The translations under genes were made by a program, and so were the position numbers. Of a stretch of DNA of 44,143 nucleotides, positions 42,699 through 44,143 are shown piece by piece. The stretch comes from Phycisphaerales bacterium (lineage in GTDB: Bacteria; Planctomycetota; Phycisphaerae; Phycisphaerales; UBA1924). Within the stretch, counting starts at the first letter, position 1. The number at the start of each line of letters is the position of its first letter. The stretch covers positions 1 to 44,143 of the forward strand of contig WFPK01000052.1 of the NCBI GenBank assembly GCA_015487555.1. Reading direction: 5' to 3'. A model generated the notes under the pieces. The model searched no databases. It was not told the DNA's origin and saw only the letters and a program-made list of their open reading frames with translations.

Positions 42699-43070
42699 AT
42701 GCTGAACCTGTATGTAGGGAACCTCCCGTACTCGATGAACGACCAAGAACTCAACGACCTCTTCTCCCAGATTGGCGATGTCCAGTCTGCAAGGGTGATG
42801 AGCGATCGTGAAACCGGTCGTTCACGCGGATTTGGTTTCGTCGAAATGGCTGACAATGATGCCGGTCACGAAGCAATCGAAAAACTCAATGGCCAAGACT
42901 GCGACGGTCGTGCACTCGTCGTCAACGAAGCACGCCCACGCGAAGAACGCCCACGCAGAAGTGGCGGCTTTGGTGGCGGCGGCGGCGGTCGTGGCGGCTA
43001 CGGCGGTGGTGGCGGCGGTGGTGGCGGTGGCTACGGCGGCGGCGGCGGTGGTCGCAGCGGCGGTTGGTAA
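42699..43070 (+). CDS. Glycine-rich RNA-binding protein with RRM domain
   Basis: A 123-residue cytoplasmic protein. One RNA-recognition motif spans 1-80: RNP2 LYVGNL (4-9) and RNP1 RGFGFVEM (43-50), each with the aromatic residues that stack on RNA. A basic linker 'REERPRRSGG' leads to a tail of GGG, GGY and GGGR repeats. The architecture matches the cold-induced RNA-binding proteins of cyanobacteria and plants. The gene has a 195-bp leader without another gene, and a strong terminator after it, so it is probably transcribed alone. An RNA-chaperone role in cold or stress is the family expectation. Confidence 0.92.
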   Translation: MLNLYVGNLPYSMNDQELNDLFSQIGDVQSARVMSDRETGRSRGFGFVEMADNDAGHEAIEKLNGQDCDGRALVVNEARPREERPRRSGGFGGGGGGRGGYGGGGGGGGGGYGGGGGGRSGGW

Positions 43071-43095
43071 ACCACCCATTTCATGCCAAACACAT

Positions 43096-43122
43096 ACCCG
43101 CTGTCATCACAGCGGGTTTTTT
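43096..43122 (+). terminator. Intrinsic terminator after the RRM gene
   Basis: ACCCGCTGT at 43096-43104 pairs with ACAGCGGGT at 43109-43117 around a CATC loop and is followed by TTTTT. It lies in the gap between two convergent genes; the U run is on the + strand side. Confidence 0.85.
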
Positions 43123-43211
43123 CGTGCCTTCATGTGCATGTCTTCAAGCGAACGATGCCGGACAAATGATGCCGACAAATGATGCACTCAAGAAAGCCTT
43201 GCCTGCCGCGA

Positions 43212-43673
43212 TCAGTCCTGAATCCAAAGCGTATCGAAATCCATCGAATCCCCCGCAACCGATTCGGCAAACGCCTCGGCTTGTCCCTGGGTCGCAAACG
43301 CGGCGATATGCGAAGCCATCGGCGTGCGCAACTGATCCGATTTCACAAACCAAGCATCCCCCATCGCCAACCATTCACGCGTCGCATGGTCATGGCACCA
43401 TCGGTCCACGATTACCAACTCATCGTGCTTGGCTTCAAAAATCATCTGGCAGTTGAAGTCATCGAAGAGCAAAGGCTCATCTCCACGCGCACCTGCAATC
43501 ACCGTCGAGGTGGCAAACCGCTCATCAGAAATAATCATCCCACACTCAGCGCAGACCGAATCCCCATACCGAACACTCGGCGGCCCACCTTGCCCACCAC
43601 CACCACAACCCGGAAGTCCGAACACCACGAGCAAACAACCAAACCCAAATCCGGCCCAGCCCAGAATACTCAT
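43212..43673 (-). CDS. nosL: NosL-family copper-binding lipoprotein
   Basis: A 153-residue lipoprotein. The signal peptide has lipobox LPGC with lipidated Cys23. The Cu(I)-binding region is CAECGM (Cys41, Cys44, Met46), and the domain ends with 'WFVKSDQLRTPMASHIAAFA' and 'QAEAFAESV', the usual NosL pattern. NosL supplies copper to nitrous-oxide reductase NosZ. The ATG at 43673 overlaps the stop of the upstream permease gene by 4 bp. An upstream in-frame start would add 28 residues inside that gene and hide the signal peptide. Confidence 0.88.
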   Translation of the reverse strand: MSILGWAGFGFGCLLVVFGLPGCGGGGQGGPPSVRYGDSVCAECGMIISDERFATSTVIAGARGDEPLLFDDFNCQMIFEAKHDELVIVDRWCHDHATREWLAMGDAWFVKSDQLRTPMASHIAAFATQGQAEAFAESVAGDSMDFDTLWIQD

Positions 43674-44143
43674 ACCGATCCTCGCTTGGAAAAAAGAATC
43701 AAAGCAATCACCAAAGGCACAATCGTCCATACCCCGAGCACCAACGCCAACACCCAAGGCAATGCGCTCCCGAAAGTCTGCGAAGCATACATCCCCACCG
43801 GACCAAGCACATCGAGCGAAGCGTTCATATTCACAATGACCGCCATCTTAAAAGCCTGCAGCGGGTTCATGACCCCGATCGCAAACACCTCCTGCACACG
43901 AAGCTTAAAAAGGATCGTCCCGGCCATCAGCCCAAGATCACTCAGAAAAACAAGAATCAACCAGGCAAAGAGCCCGAGCCCCGTTGCCACGCCGCTACGC
44001 CGAGAGATCACCGAGAGCAGAATCCCCACCGAGAGCATCGCCAAAGCTAACCCACAGGTAAAGACAACGAGCATCACAAAGGCGCTGATCCCCACGCCGC
44101 CGACGCGCCATGCAAGCACGCCGGCGCTGAGCCCGAACCCCAC
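43670..44143 (-). CDS. nosY: NosY-like ABC-2 permease, 5' part outside the window
   Basis: Only the last 157 residues are present; the window edge cuts the gene. Four or more membrane segments are visible (about 15-45, 50-75, 105-125, 130-152). 'GVMNPLQAFKMAVIVN' is typical of NosY, the permease of the NosDFY transporter that helps build the copper-sulfur centre of nitrous-oxide reductase. Its overlap with nosL supports this. nosF, nosD and nosZ would be expected upstream, to the right of this window. Confidence 0.75.
   Translation of the reverse strand: MGFGLSAGVLAWRVGGVGISAFVMLVVFTCGLALAMLSVGILLSVISRRSGVATGLGLFAWLILVFLSDLGLMAGTILFKLRVQEVFAIGVMNPLQAFKMAVIVNMNASLDVLGPVGMYASQTFGSALPWVLALVLGVWTIVPLVIALILFSKRGSV

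Noticed and set aside
42960-43067. GGT/GGC-rich repeat as a DNA satellite or CRISPR-like array
   Set aside because: It is the codon pattern of the Gly-rich tail of the RRM protein. No CRISPR-type repeat-spacer structure is seen anywhere in the window.

Overview
The window looks like chromosomal DNA from a Planctomycetota bacterium, most likely of the Phycisphaerae/Phycisphaerales type. This rests on protein architecture only, not on a database search. The evidence is: secreted proteins ending in a paired dockerin-like 'NFFDxSxFL' repeat that closes with Gly-Cys; a pseudopilin with the H-X9-DG motif typical of planctomycetes; an ECF sigma factor overlapping a membrane Ser/Thr kinase with TPR repeats; and pseudopilins with Ala before the cleavage site. 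The DNA is moderately GC-rich, and most genes sit in tight operons with ATGA overlaps.

Layout. (1) 120-9775 (+) is a copper/silver-type heavy-metal efflux operon: a small Cys-rich exported protein, a TolC-family lipoprotein, a CusB-like adaptor with three metal-binding modules, an enlarged CusA-like RND pump, a secreted protein with four tandem CCxxC (TRASH/YHS-like) domains, and a CCxxC-His-rich-DUF2231 membrane protein. (2) 9783-15032 (-) is a four-gene operon: H-X9-DG pseudopilin, HAMP histidine kinase, sigma-54-dependent response regulator and a secreted dockerin-like protein. Just upstream, at 15110-15376, are a helically phased array of five GGCC-centred sites, a near-perfect sigma-54 promoter on the opposite strand and a terminator about 140 nt further on, which together predict an undescribed sigma-54-controlled small RNA. 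(3) xth (exonuclease III), a palindromic repeat element, and a 1287-residue secreted protein (16403-20266, -), divergent from an ECF sigma/kinase pair (20460-23337, +). A tRNA-Val follows. (4) 23564-32237 (-) is a compact type II secretion / type IV pilus-like operon: PilZ, E, F, G, H, I, J, K-like, a PilM-PilN (GspL-like) fusion, PilO/GspM-like and PilP/GspC-like. No secretin or prepilin peptidase is present here. (5) 32614-34406 (+) is rpsB-tsf. (6) Next come a LURP-one-like protein and a probably Tat-exported Mn-type superoxide dismutase (+). (7) 35976-40411 (-) is a peptide/nickel-type ABC importer (binding protein and two permeases, one with a roughly 200-residue insertion) with no ATPase genes alongside. 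(8) 40591-43070 (+) holds an alpha-oxoamine synthase, an inositol-monophosphatase family enzyme and a glycine-rich RRM protein. (9) At the right edge (-) are nosL and the 3' part of a nosY-like permease gene, suggesting a nitrous-oxide reductase maturation cluster beyond the window.

How the parts may fit together. The metal operon forms a complete cell-envelope export route plus periplasmic metal-binding proteins. The two secreted proteins with the same C-terminal module are candidate cargo for a secretion system such as the one encoded here. The sigma-54 regulator has a plausible target promoter directly beside its own operon. Functions are read from motifs, and links between systems are inference.
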